Shown here in pieces: positions 7,868 to 15,992 of a DNA stretch of 64,000 nt. Position numbers and translations under genes: made by a program. Under the pieces are notes generated by a model. That model was given only the letters and a program-made list of their open reading frames with translations, ran no database searches and was not told where the DNA came from. Every line of letters begins with the position of its first letter. Position 1 is the stretch's first letter. This DNA comes from an uncultured Mollicutes bacterium (GTDB lineage: Bacteria > Bacillota_I > Bacilli_A > Acholeplasmatales > Anaeroplasmataceae): NCBI GenBank assembly GCA_900540175.1, contig UQFG01000007.1, forward strand, positions 15,082 to 79,081, given 5' to 3'.

Positions 7868-7932
7868 CAAAAACACCTCCAAAATGTTTTAGGAATCTGT
7901 ACATCCATTGTACCATTTTGGAGGTGTTTTTG
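7868..7932 (-). repeat. Perfect 19-bp inverted repeat overlapping promoter, terminator and ribosome-binding site
   Basis: Bases 7868-7886 are the exact reverse complement of 7914-7932, with a 27-nt loop. On the minus strand the downstream arm contains the GGAGGTG Shine-Dalgarno of the L15-like gene and ends in TTTTTG. Transcripts running in from the 8496-7936 gene would fold the full hairpin, masking the ribosome-binding site and possibly terminating. Transcripts from the internal promoter (7907-7935) carry only one arm. Confidence 0.8.
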
Positions 7933-7935
7933 CAA
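7907..7935 (-). promoter_or_regulatory. Promoter of the L15-like gene inside the inverted repeat
   Basis: The minus strand has TTGCAA (7935-7930), a 17-bp spacer and TACAAT (7912-7907). The -35 directly follows the stop codon of the upstream gene at 7936-7938. The expected start of transcription is near 7900. Confidence 0.65.
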
Positions 7936-8496
7936 TTACAAATCATAAAAATCAAACGGCACGAAATACGACTGAATTCCACTTGCATACGGTGCCACTT
8001 GATAAGGTTCGAAAAAAAACAGATATCCATCCTCAAGAAGAAGAACATTGCGGTAGTTTTCGTAAGTCGGAGCGGTTCCTTCCGAAAACATCCATTCCAC
8101 ATACATGGAAGAAGCTTGCAATTCTTCTTTTAATCCTTTTTGAACGATTTGGCTGATTAGACTCAATTCTCCGAGGGAAAAATCCAAAACCGAAAAAAGT
8201 CCGCTGTCGGTGATGGAAAACGTGTAAAGAGAATGCATGGGATGCGCCCCGCCGTAATCGATGGATTTTTGAAATAAAAACGAAAGACTCAAAGAAGATA
8301 CATACGGCGTGTAACGGATCCATAACTGCTGTTTTTCCGTATAAGAAGAACAATACTTACGCACCTGCTCTTCGATAAACGAACCGATCACTTGATTGTA
8401 TTTAGAGGGCAATTCCGGATAACAAACCGTGAAATGAAAAACCGGATCAACCACGGTAATCGGAACAAAGGTAAGAAAAAAAGGACAAGCAAACAA
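7936..8496 (-). CDS. DUF3298-family protein
   Basis: 186 aa, matching the DUF3298/RsiV-type region: YPELPSKYNQVIGSFIEEQV near the N-terminus, YGGAHPMHSLYTF near residue 82, and FFFEPYQVAPYASG near residue 158. Family members are usually secreted or membrane-anchored lysozyme-sensing or RsiV-like proteins. No signal peptide is visible here, so it is either cytoplasmic or N-terminally truncated. The start is a TTG at 8494-8496 preceded by AAGGGTG. Function unknown. Confidence 0.6.
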   Translation of the reverse strand: MFACPFFLTFVPITVVDPVFHFTVCYPELPSKYNQVIGSFIEEQVRKYCSSYTEKQQLWIRYTPYVSSLSLSFLFQKSIDYGGAHPMHSLYTFSITDSGLFSVLDFSLGELSLISQIVQKGLKEELQASSMYVEWMFSEGTAPTYENYRNVLLLEDGYLFFFEPYQVAPYASGIQSYFVPFDFYDL

Positions 8497-8535
8497 AGTT
8501 TCACCCTTTGTTAGTATTGTCCGTTTTGGTTTGGT

Positions 8536-9111
8536 TTATCCGTTTACTTTTTCTTTAGCCAGATTAGCTACATCTTCATCCAGCGCAACGACTTCTTCTT
8601 CGGCAGGAATCCAACTTTTGCTGTAATCGATATCTTTGAACAGCGCCGCCAACCCCGTCAATTGTTTGAGCCGTAAAATCTCATCTTTATCCATTCCCAA
8701 ATGTTTGGAAATCCAAGCATCCGATCGACCCAGTTCATGAAGTTCCCGAATGACATTGCTCATCAGATCCACATCGTGACTTCCCCTGGCCCGATTATGG
8801 CGAATCGTACTGGCCATGCGGTTATCAAGCGACTTGTTGATCACCGATACCGGCAGTTTTCCTTCTTCCCGTTCGTAGATATCTTTATGTTCCAACATGA
8901 TCCGATACCTGTGAAACCCATCGACAATAATATACTTATCTTCTTGTTTGTCGTAATAACAAACAATCGGCATGGTATACCCGTCTTCTTTGATGCTGTC
9001 ATAAAGCAGTTTCAACTCCGGCGGAGCCACACTGTTGGGATTGTAAAGATTCGGACTGATCTTTTCGATCGGTACGGCAATCACATGATAAACCGGACTG
9101 ATAAAAGCCAT
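8536..9111 (-). CDS. ParB/Srx-fold protein, IbrB-like
   Basis: 191 aa. It has the ParB N-terminal fold: IPVEKI-like VPIEKISPNLYNPN near residue 13, IVDGFHRYRIMLE near residue 66, and TIRHNRARGSH near residue 106, which is the conserved nucleotide-binding region of ParB/Srx proteins. A helix-turn-helix-like part follows (GRSDAWISKHLGMDKDEILRL). It starts 1 nt after the IbrA-like gene. IbrB and IbrA are known as paired prophage-borne activators of eib genes in E. coli. Here no phage genes are nearby, so the target is unknown. It is not a chromosomal ParB, because parS-binding and CTP-motif context is missing. Confidence 0.7.
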   Translation of the reverse strand: MAFISPVYHVIAVPIEKISPNLYNPNSVAPPELKLLYDSIKEDGYTMPIVCYYDKQEDKYIIVDGFHRYRIMLEHKDIYEREEGKLPVSVINKSLDNRMASTIRHNRARGSHDVDLMSNVIRELHELGRSDAWISKHLGMDKDEILRLKQLTGLAALFKDIDYSKSWIPAEEEVVALDEDVANLAKEKVNG

Positions 9112-9112
9112 G

Positions 9113-10432
9113 TTACATTTCCTCCAATTTCTTATATTTTTCTTTGATCGTTGCGATCATTTTCTGTTGTTCCCGCGTCAGACCGAATCCCATATATCGG
9201 CAAATATGATCGTTTTTCAAAATACAATAACACATTCGTTTCCAAGAAGGGATGTCTTTAGAACTTTTGATATCGTCGGTATGGTCGGGAATTTTATCTA
9301 AAAAAATGATGCGGCTTTCTTTTAAAAGCGTATAATTGGAAACGCCGTTGCGGCGGATTCGGTAGCCCCGTTCCACCAACTCACGAATGGTTTTTTCTAC
9401 CAAACCACCCCCGACGTGATGCCAAAAATGCATCGAAGTATTGAATTTTTTAACGTAGTTGTTTCTGATCCTAGTCGGTAAAGTCGATAACAGAAATTTC
9501 GTATATGATTCCCACGTATGACCTTCCGGTAACGTAATGTTTCGATAACCGAGCGCTTTGCTGCGTCCGTAAATATTTCCGAAATTTACACCCCGAACAC
9601 GCCCCAACAGTTTCACCCACGTTTCCGGTTCGATGACCCGGTACAAATTAAGACTTTCTTTGGCGTAGTCGTTAAAAGGTGAGGCTACCCGCATGGTAGC
9701 CGGACTGACCCCCGCATAATAAAACATATCGTACAAACGATTGTAATCGTATCCGTTTTCGGCAATCGCATGCCAAACATCGCTTGTTTTCCAGTCGTAT
9801 AGCGGAGAGGCTACCCAAACGTTTTTGAATTGCTGAGAGATATAACAGTTGTTTTTATACCCGTATTTTTTATTGACAAAACCATTGTAACGCTGTAACG
9901 ATTCTTCTGCCCGAATCCCTAAAAGACAAATCGTCGCCGTATCTTCATGGGCGATTTTATACCAACGACCGAACTGTTTGGCCAAATTTTCCTGATGCAT
10001 TTTATACGTATAAGTTGTAATCGGATTGTTTTCCAATGTGATGACATAATCGTGTTGCGGACGCTCTCTGATCCACAGATCCTGTTTCTTATCATCCCAC
10101 GGATACCAGTACATTTCGTAATTACTGAGGGCCGTTCTGGTTGCCATCGGCAAACAGACCCAATACGGTTCGACATCGTCTTTGATGCGTTCGAATGTTC
10201 GTTCGACGTAGTCGGTTGTATAACTGTACTGAGCCTCGAAATCCTGATGAAACACACCGATTTTTCGATTCGGATAATACTTTTTTTGAAAATCCAACAC
10301 CATATCCAGCAATAGACCGCTGTCTTTTCCGCCGGAAAAAGAAACAAAGATATTCTCAAATTCTTCGAAGATAAAATCCATTCGCTCTAAAAAAGCTTCA
10401 TACACATTTTTTTCCAACAACTTTTTTTTCAT
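9113..10432 (-). CDS. PAPS-reductase-family protein, IbrA-like (DUF3440)
   Basis: 439 aa. The N-terminal ATP-pyrophosphatase domain has the P-loop SFSGGKDSGLLLDMVLDF at about residue 31. RIRAEES-like LLGIRAEESLQRYNG follows near residue 170, then YDWKTSDVWHAIAENGYDYN near residue 216. The C-terminal DUF3440 region has MRVASPFNDYAKESL and a Trp/His-rich stretch (HFWHHVGG). PAPS reductases make sulfite, but this subfamily occurs with IbrB and not in sulfate-assimilation operons. The fold is also used by sulfur-modification enzymes such as DndC. RBS AAGGG precedes the ATG. A TGGTAAAAT extended -10 lies about 35 nt upstream. Confidence 0.75.
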   Translation of the reverse strand: MKKKLLEKNVYEAFLERMDFIFEEFENIFVSFSGGKDSGLLLDMVLDFQKKYYPNRKIGVFHQDFEAQYSYTTDYVERTFERIKDDVEPYWVCLPMATRTALSNYEMYWYPWDDKKQDLWIRERPQHDYVITLENNPITTYTYKMHQENLAKQFGRWYKIAHEDTATICLLGIRAEESLQRYNGFVNKKYGYKNNCYISQQFKNVWVASPLYDWKTSDVWHAIAENGYDYNRLYDMFYYAGVSPATMRVASPFNDYAKESLNLYRVIEPETWVKLLGRVRGVNFGNIYGRSKALGYRNITLPEGHTWESYTKFLLSTLPTRIRNNYVKKFNTSMHFWHHVGGGLVEKTIRELVERGYRIRRNGVSNYTLLKESRIIFLDKIPDHTDDIKSSKDIPSWKRMCYCILKNDHICRYMGFGLTREQQKMIATIKEKYKKLEEM

Positions 10433-10551
10433 AGTAAACCCTTATTCTTTTTATAATAATTCAATTTTACCATATTTTTCCAATTTTAAAGCAATTTTTT
10501 TGTCATAAAATGGAAATTGTTTTTACAAAAGGTTGTCGGAAAAACAATTTT

Positions 10552-10582
10552 TATGAAAAAAAAGAGGTTTTTAAAACCTCTT
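10552..10582 (-). terminator. Rho-independent terminator after the SbcC-like gene
   Basis: An AAGAGGTTTT stem (10573-10582 with 10562-10570) is followed on the minus strand by a run of T, starting 7 nt after the stop at 10589. Confidence 0.85.
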
Positions 10583-10588
10583 AATCCG

Positions 10589-13060
10589 TTATTCGGCTTT
10601 CAAAAGACGACTCTCATGACACGTCAAATAAAGAATTTGCCGATTTGATGAAAGTTCTTTCATTATGATTTCCGCTTTTTTCAAATGATCGGCATCCAAA
10701 TGAACAAACGGATCATCCAAAATCAAAAACGGTTTTTCCTTGCGATACATATTATCGATCAAAGCCAGTCGAAAACAAAGCGCATAGATACTGCGTTCGC
10801 CCAAACTGAGATGAAGATCCGACCGCATCAAGCCATTGGCCTCGAATTTCACATTCAAATCCGGATCAATGGTTACTTTTTTTTCGAAAACTTCTTCCAA
10901 AATACCGGAATACGCCTCAAAAGAACTGCGAATCGGATGAATGTATTTTTCTTTCAGCTGCGTTTCTGCCTGCAATAAAAAATCTTTTGTTTTACTTAAA
11001 ATACGGTGGTTGTTTTGATACTGGACCAATCGGTCTTGAGCCGTTTGCAAGGCATTTAAAACCTCGTCTTTTTCTTCTAATGTCCGTTCGTCTTCGGCAA
11101 TCTCCAATTCCAATTTCTTTTTTTCCTCTTGGTATTGTTGCAGTTGTTGTTGCAAAGAAGAAAGATCCCGATGATGTAGCGTCGGTTTTTCCTTTAAAGA
11201 ATGAAGTTTTTGAAACTCTGAATAGGCTTCTTCCCGTTTTCGAAGTTCTTCTTTCCATTGTTTAAGATTCGTTAAATCTTCTTTGATCGAAGAAAACCGA
11301 TCGATAGAAATTTGATATTGCCTGGAAAATTTTTCAATCGCCATTTCGTAAAGAAGGTATTGATGTTTGTTGTTTTCTTTTTCACGATCGCTTTCTTCTT
11401 TACGCTTTAACAACCGTTGATAGCGATCTTTAGCGGATTTGATAAAAAACAATTGCTCTTGGTACGAAGACCCAAGTACTTGGTCGTTCGTAAAATAAGT
11501 TGCAAGTCTTTCTTTAAGCGGTGTCCGTTCTGCTTCCAAACGTTTTTTTTCTTCTAACAGTTGATCGCTTTCTAAGCAAATTTTAAAAAAACGCTCGGCA
11601 TCGGTTTTAAGATCACCGCCAGATGGAATAAAACTTCGTAAAAGAATCGCTTCCATTTCCTGTTGTATCTTCTTTTTTTCTTCTTGTTTTAGCAAAACAG
11701 CGTGCGTCTTTTCTTGCTTCTTCCGTCTGACGGATCCGCCAAACCAAATGGCAAGACCGGCACAAACGCACCCCAAAACAAGAAAAACGATCCCCAAACT
11801 CATCTTGAAACCCCAACTGAAGCCACTGGCCGTAAAACATCCGAGTGAAAGAAAAACCAACAAACCAAAAAGACTTATCTTCTGTGGTGGGGTTTGGGAT
11901 TGGTTTGTCAATTGATCCAGTTGTTCTTCTTGCTTTTGATATTGTTCCCACAAATCACCGAACTCTTTTCGATCGTTGTCCGTTGGCAAATGTTCAAATA
12001 AACGGGTCCTTTTGTTTTCCAGCGAATCGATTTGATAGGATAAATAATCCGTTTTTTTGATTGTCTCATCGATTTCTTTCAGTTCGTCTTCATCCGGAAT
12101 ATGCTCGGAAAAAAGCGAAGTCAACGACTGCAAATCTTTTTGATCATCCGCCGTAAAAATGTCTTTTTTCAGTAAATCTTCTAACCTTGTTTGCTTCGAG
12201 GCCGCATCTAAAACCGATTCGACCATCGATAAAGGTGGATAGCCAAGCGGATACCGAGCGGATATTTCCTGAATTTTTTCTTCCGTTTCCTTCACATTTT
12301 TAAAAAGCGTTTCAAAGTGATTCCAATTCGCTAAGTCGAGTTGTTCTTGTTGAGCCGATTCGATTTCTTCGGTAAGTAAGGCAATTCGATCCCGAACGTT
12401 TTTCAATTCCGCATCCCGACTGAAAAGACTTTTTTCAAGCGCTTGAAGATTGTCGGCCTTTCTTTTCAGTTCCGTCACTTCGTCTTTTACCGTTTTCAAG
12501 TGGCCACTTGACCGATTGCTGTATCGGCTGATGGCTTGATCCAATTTCGTTACAGCCGTTTTTAAATTAGCCTCTTTACTACCGCCTTCCACCAAATCAT
12601 TCAATTTGCTGTTGATCCGGTCGGTAGTAGCAAAATCAAAATCTTGAGAAGTGATAAAAACAGTTCGTTCAAACGATTCTTTGTCGACCCCGAAGATGAC
12701 TTCTCCGATCTCATCACTAGATTCCCATAAAAGGCCGTTTTTAAAAATACGGACCGTATCTTTTGTTTGGCTCTTCTCATCGAACACCCGTTCGATCCGA
12801 TATTCTTGGTTTTGATGGGAAAAGACAAGATTTCCCCCGAACAGACCGCCGTCAAACGGATAAAAATGCTTTCGATCGCTTTCTTTGACATTGGTTTTCT
12901 TGACGGTTTCCATCCCGTAAAACATCGCTTTTATAAAAGCAGCCAGCGTGGATTTACCGGCACCATTCGGTTCGCATTGTTCGATCCAAGACGAGGAAAA
13001 ATCATAATGACGGTGCTTGATTTTACCGAAATTTTCAATCGTACAGGAAATCAATTTCAT
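10589..13060 (-). CDS. SbcC/YhaN-like SMC-type ATPase
   Basis: 823 aa ATPase partner of the SbcD-like nuclease. The N-terminal P-loop is EPNGAGKSTL at about residue 31, where the first Gly of Walker A is Glu. Long coiled coils surround a double hydrophobic stretch at about residues 393-447 (LFGLLVFLSLGCFTASGFSW, then LGIVFLVLGCVCAGLAIWFG). The C-terminal signature is LSLGERSIYALCFRLAL and Walker B is FLILDDPFVHLDADH. The membrane-type hairpin sits where Rad50/SbcC has its zinc hook, and no C-x-x-C hook is present; this is the architecture of B. subtilis YhaN. The start overlaps the nuclease stop (ATGA). Role inferred: DNA end processing or repair. Confidence 0.8.
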   Translation of the reverse strand: MKLISCTIENFGKIKHRHYDFSSSWIEQCEPNGAGKSTLAAFIKAMFYGMETVKKTNVKESDRKHFYPFDGGLFGGNLVFSHQNQEYRIERVFDEKSQTKDTVRIFKNGLLWESSDEIGEVIFGVDKESFERTVFITSQDFDFATTDRINSKLNDLVEGGSKEANLKTAVTKLDQAISRYSNRSSGHLKTVKDEVTELKRKADNLQALEKSLFSRDAELKNVRDRIALLTEEIESAQQEQLDLANWNHFETLFKNVKETEEKIQEISARYPLGYPPLSMVESVLDAASKQTRLEDLLKKDIFTADDQKDLQSLTSLFSEHIPDEDELKEIDETIKKTDYLSYQIDSLENKRTRLFEHLPTDNDRKEFGDLWEQYQKQEEQLDQLTNQSQTPPQKISLFGLLVFLSLGCFTASGFSWGFKMSLGIVFLVLGCVCAGLAIWFGGSVRRKKQEKTHAVLLKQEEKKKIQQEMEAILLRSFIPSGGDLKTDAERFFKICLESDQLLEEKKRLEAERTPLKERLATYFTNDQVLGSSYQEQLFFIKSAKDRYQRLLKRKEESDREKENNKHQYLLYEMAIEKFSRQYQISIDRFSSIKEDLTNLKQWKEELRKREEAYSEFQKLHSLKEKPTLHHRDLSSLQQQLQQYQEEKKKLELEIAEDERTLEEKDEVLNALQTAQDRLVQYQNNHRILSKTKDFLLQAETQLKEKYIHPIRSSFEAYSGILEEVFEKKVTIDPDLNVKFEANGLMRSDLHLSLGERSIYALCFRLALIDNMYRKEKPFLILDDPFVHLDADHLKKAEIIMKELSSNRQILYLTCHESRLLKAE

Positions 13061-14112
13061 AGATCCACCTCCTCATTTGCCAACGCTTTTAGTCCCAAAC
13101 GGATGATTTTGTTTTTTTCTTCGTCACTTAACGTTAAATCCGCCTCGACCGTTCGGACAAATTCCCCCTTAAGCGACAAATCTTTTTGATAAACGGCCGT
13201 ATTGATTTTCCGTTTGGTTTGGTCTTTGACCGAAAGAAAAAAACATTGATCCGACAAATACTTCAAGACATCCTCCGCCAACGTTTCATCATCGGTTTCC
13301 GTTTCGCCTACCAAAACAATACGATAAATCCATTCTTTGACAAACGGAATTTTTTTGACCAATTGCGCGGCACTGTAGGCATCCGAAGCCGCGCTGATAT
13401 CCACTTTTTCTTCAACGATCAGACGTTCCTGAAACGGAATAAATTCGGTTTTGATCTCATCTTCAACCGCAAGCAAAATAAAACCATGTTCGCCGATTTC
13501 ATCGAAGCCGCGACCTTCCAAACAACCGCTGTAAGCGTATTTGCCGCGGTCATCTAACTTTCCCTCTTGATGCTTATGCACATGGCCTAAAGCCAAATAA
13601 TCGATCTGTTTGTTTCTAAGCCGCCGTAAATAAATCCGATCCATGCCCATGGTATCACTCACTTGACCGTGCAGCAAGACGATATTCTTATCTTCTTTTT
13701 GCAAAGAAAGGGTCGAATAGAAAGACGTACAGTTTTCCGGTGTCATTTCGATTCCGCTGATAACGATTTTTCCATAACGATACGATTGCCAAACAGGAGA
13801 AAAGCATTTTAAATTGGCCGACGTTTGTTCTTCGATTTGTTGGTCATGATTCCCTTTTAAATAAATAAAATCAATATGCGGATGACTGTTGATGATGCTG
13901 TAAAAAAAATCTTTGTCTTTTTTCAACGGACGATCCGAATCAAACACATCTCCGGATAAAAGAATGACTTCAACACCCTTTTCATCGGCGTATTCAACCA
14001 TTTTCCGAAACGTATTTCGGATCTCCAGTTGGCGTTGTTTCGCTTTTTCTTTGGGAAATGTCGAATCGATTTTCGATCCCAAATGAATATCTGAAGCATG
14101 GATCAATTTCAT
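13057..14112 (-). CDS. SbcD/YhaO-like DNA repair exonuclease
   Basis: Calcineurin-type metallophosphoesterase of 352 aa. Its metal-binding motifs are HASDIHLGS (residue 5), LSGDVFDSDRP, LKGNHDQQ, VLLHGQVSD and ALGHVHKHQ, which together make the Mre11/SbcD active site. The C-terminal 90 residues form a capping domain and end in an acidic segment. Start: the longer frame to 14181 lacks a ribosome-binding site, while the ATG at 14110-14112 follows GAGGAGGG. It is the first gene of the two-gene SbcDC-like operon. YhaO and SbcD cannot be told apart here with certainty; the partner's membrane hairpin favours YhaO. Confidence 0.82.
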   Translation of the reverse strand: MKLIHASDIHLGSKIDSTFPKEKAKQRQLEIRNTFRKMVEYADEKGVEVILLSGDVFDSDRPLKKDKDFFYSIINSHPHIDFIYLKGNHDQQIEEQTSANLKCFSPVWQSYRYGKIVISGIEMTPENCTSFYSTLSLQKEDKNIVLLHGQVSDTMGMDRIYLRRLRNKQIDYLALGHVHKHQEGKLDDRGKYAYSGCLEGRGFDEIGEHGFILLAVEDEIKTEFIPFQERLIVEEKVDISAASDAYSAAQLVKKIPFVKEWIYRIVLVGETETDDETLAEDVLKYLSDQCFFLSVKDQTKRKINTAVYQKDLSLKGEFVRTVEADLTLSDEEKNKIIRLGLKALANEEVDL

Positions 14113-14304
14113 AAAATCCCTCCTCTTGATTTGTTTTATATTCCTCTTTAAAAGAGCATTTTTTTTATCTTTTGATTTCATTCATCACCGTTTTGCCATT
14201 TGCGAGAAATTCGACCCGAATATCCTTATCAAGTTATTCGATCGACTTTACTGTCATTGTATCATATTTTCTTTAAAAAAACATCCATACAATCTTTCAC
14301 AATG

Positions 14305-14331
14305 ATAAAAAGTCGCTTTTAAAGCGACTCT
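14305..14331 (-). terminator. Rho-independent terminator after the FlaR-like kinase
   Basis: AGTCGCTT/AAGCGACT hairpin at 14311-14329, with TTTTTATC after it on the minus strand. It lies about 70 nt downstream of the kinase stop, and the gap shows nothing else. Confidence 0.75.
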
Positions 14332-14401
14332 TTCTTTTGAAAACCAACGGGTATCTTGTTATCATCTTAAGAATTTTACTAAAAAACAATTGTTGCGCAA
14401 T

Positions 14402-14938
14402 CTATTTAATTTGCGATCCGTCTGTTTGGCTATTCTTTAACGTGCGTAAAAAGCGATCCAGTTGTCGTTGATTTTTGAATATCCTCATTTTATCACAATA
14501 CTCAATTTGGAGTTTCTTGTAGCTGTCTTTTCTCTTCTTTTTTCGACTATCAAAAAGAATCCAACGAATAAATTCCCAATCCAGTTTTTCCCGGCAGCCG
14601 TCTGCCATATCCGGACGAACCTTACCTTTATACGTTTGATACCGTTTAAAGGCTCTAAACAGACAAGTAAACCGATTGAAATTTAAAAATAAGATGCAAT
14701 CGGATGATTTCATACGCTCTTGATAAAGCATCCGGTTGTAATTTCCGTCGATAACCCAACTTTCTTTCTCCAAAAACGATTTTAAATCCGCAAGCATCGC
14801 CTCATCGGCTCGTTCTGTCCAGTCAGAAGAAAAGTGAATACGGTCAAGATGAAGTACTTCACAGGAATAATACTCACCCAAGCGATTCGCCAAAGTGGAT
14901 TTTCCGGAACCGCTGTACCCGATAATGGCAATTTTCAT
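14402..14938 (-). CDS. P-loop nucleotide kinase-like protein (FlaR / topology-modulation family)
   Basis: 178 aa with Walker A GYSGSGKSTLANRLG at residue 7, HLDRIHF near residue 30, WVIDGNYNR near residue 61 and the lid-like Arg/Lys-rich segment SRKKKRKDSYKK. This pattern is typical of small adenylate-kinase-like proteins annotated as DNA topology modulation protein FlaR. The true substrate is not known for most of the family. It appears monocistronic, with its own downstream terminator. Confidence 0.75.
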   Translation of the reverse strand: MKIAIIGYSGSGKSTLANRLGEYYSCEVLHLDRIHFSSDWTERADEAMLADLKSFLEKESWVIDGNYNRMLYQERMKSSDCILFLNFNRFTCLFRAFKRYQTYKGKVRPDMADGCREKLDWEFIRWILFDSRKKKRKDSYKKLQIEYCDKMRIFKNQRQLDRFLRTLKNSQTDGSQIK

Positions 14939-15080
14939 CAGATCACTTCCTTTTAATTTTTTCGTTTGAAACTAGGACGGAAAATTTCAATCGTTTTTCC
15001 ATCTATTTTCAATATTATAACAGAAAATACAAGTTAAAAAAATCATTTCGTTCTATTTTTATAAGTGAAAAAATGAATCA

Positions 15081-15108
15081 AAATAAAAGGTGGAATCATC
15101 CACCTTTT
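15081..15108 (-). terminator. Rho-independent terminator after the zinc-ribbon gene
   Basis: A 10-bp stem (15085-15094 with 15099-15108) with a 4-nt loop, followed by TTTTATTTTG on the minus strand. It overlaps the stop codon. Confidence 0.85.
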
Positions 15109-15395
15109 TAAAACATCATCAATGTGCTAAACCAAAGAATCACTAAAATAACCAACCAAACCGCCCATAATGCAATCCCGATTTTACATTTTGTCTTATT
15201 GGACGGATTTTTATAAGTCGCCAGTCCGATGACACCGAACACCAAACCGAGCCAACCGCCTAAAGCCCCGAAAACAATGGCCAAAATAGCAAAGACGGAA
15301 CTTTCTTCTTTTTCCGTTTCCAACGAACATCCGCAATGAACGCAAACAACGGCTTCATCCTTCACTTCTGCCCCACAATGACTGCAATACTTCAT
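15108..15395 (-). CDS. Small zinc-ribbon membrane protein
   Basis: 95 aa. A zinc ribbon (CSHCGAEV, then CVHCGCSL) occupies residues 4-27. After a charged linker come two transmembrane helices (FAILAIVFGALGGWLGLVFG and IALWAVWLVILVILWF), so the ribbon faces the cytoplasm or is tethered to the membrane. Such zinc_ribbon_2 proteins are common in Bacillota and have no assigned function. Own promoter and terminator are likely. Confidence 0.75.
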   Translation of the reverse strand: MKYCSHCGAEVKDEAVVCVHCGCSLETEKEESSVFAILAIVFGALGGWLGLVFGVIGLATYKNPSNKTKCKIGIALWAVWLVILVILWFSTLMMF

Positions 15396-15599
15396 TATAT
15401 CACGCTCCTATTGTCCTAATTATACTACAAAACAATTGAAAATACAACAAAAAGCGACATTACTGTCTATTTTTGACAAGAAATAAAGAATTCTTGATAT
15501 CATTTAAAGTATTTTCCAATCTCAAGCGGTTCGTTCGATTTCGGCACCGATTGGCCGACCATTTTAAAAAAGCGGACAAACTTAAAACTTATTTTACAA

Positions 15600-15640
15600 A
15601 CAAAAAAAGAACAGTCTTTATTTTCAGACCGTTCTTTTGC
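15600..15640 (-). terminator. Rho-independent terminator after sepF
   Basis: A 12-bp stem AAAGAACGGTCT / AGACTGTTCTTT, with one G-U pair, lies just after the sepF stop and is followed by TTTTTTTG on the minus strand. Confidence 0.85.
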
Positions 15641-15647
15641 AGTATGG

Positions 15648-15992
15648 TTAGCCTCTTGGAAGATGATCGATAAACGCTTGCAGCGTACCGTCAAAAAAAT
15701 CAACTTTCCGGGCAAACAAATAAGTTTTTTCATTGATTTTTACATTTCGCCCCTCTAGCGCATAACAAGCACCGGCGAAAAAGGCCAAAAGTTTATTAGC
15801 GGCAAGCGCATCCAAATCTTCGAAATTCAAAATCAACGGATTTCCTTTTTTCAACTCCTGAACCAGTTGAGCCGCCCGTTCATCATTGTCGTTTAATTTT
15901 TCCATAATCAGCCGATCGCTGGCGGGAATGTCTTTGCTGAGGTTTTTCGAAGCTTCTTCGTACTCATTTTTTTTCTTACCGAATAAAGCCAT
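15648..15992 (-). CDS. sepF: Cell division protein SepF
   Basis: Membrane-associated FtsZ-bundling protein. 114 aa, with a charged linker at residues 1-30 and the SepF fold after it: MEKLNDNDERAAQLVQELKK, ILNFEDLDALAANKLLAFFAG, CYALEGRNVKINEKTYLF. Members usually start with an amphipathic membrane-binding helix; here the N-terminus is short (MALFGKKK). Its ATG overlaps the stop of the JetC-like ATPase (TAATG), so it is the last gene of the SMC operon and not beside ftsZ or ylmE, which is unusual. Confidence 0.82.
   Translation of the reverse strand: MALFGKKKNEYEEASKNLSKDIPASDRLIMEKLNDNDERAAQLVQELKKGNPLILNFEDLDALAANKLLAFFAGACYALEGRNVKINEKTYLFARKVDFFDGTLQAFIDHLPRG

Noticed and set aside
8536..9111. 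Chromosome partition protein ParB
   Set aside because: No parA partner, no parS-like site, and the tight pairing with a PAPS-reductase-fold gene fits IbrB instead.
15108..15992. A JetD nuclease at the end of the jetABC operon
   Set aside because: The only genes there encode SepF (114 aa) and a zinc-ribbon membrane protein; neither has a TOPRIM-like domain or the needed length.
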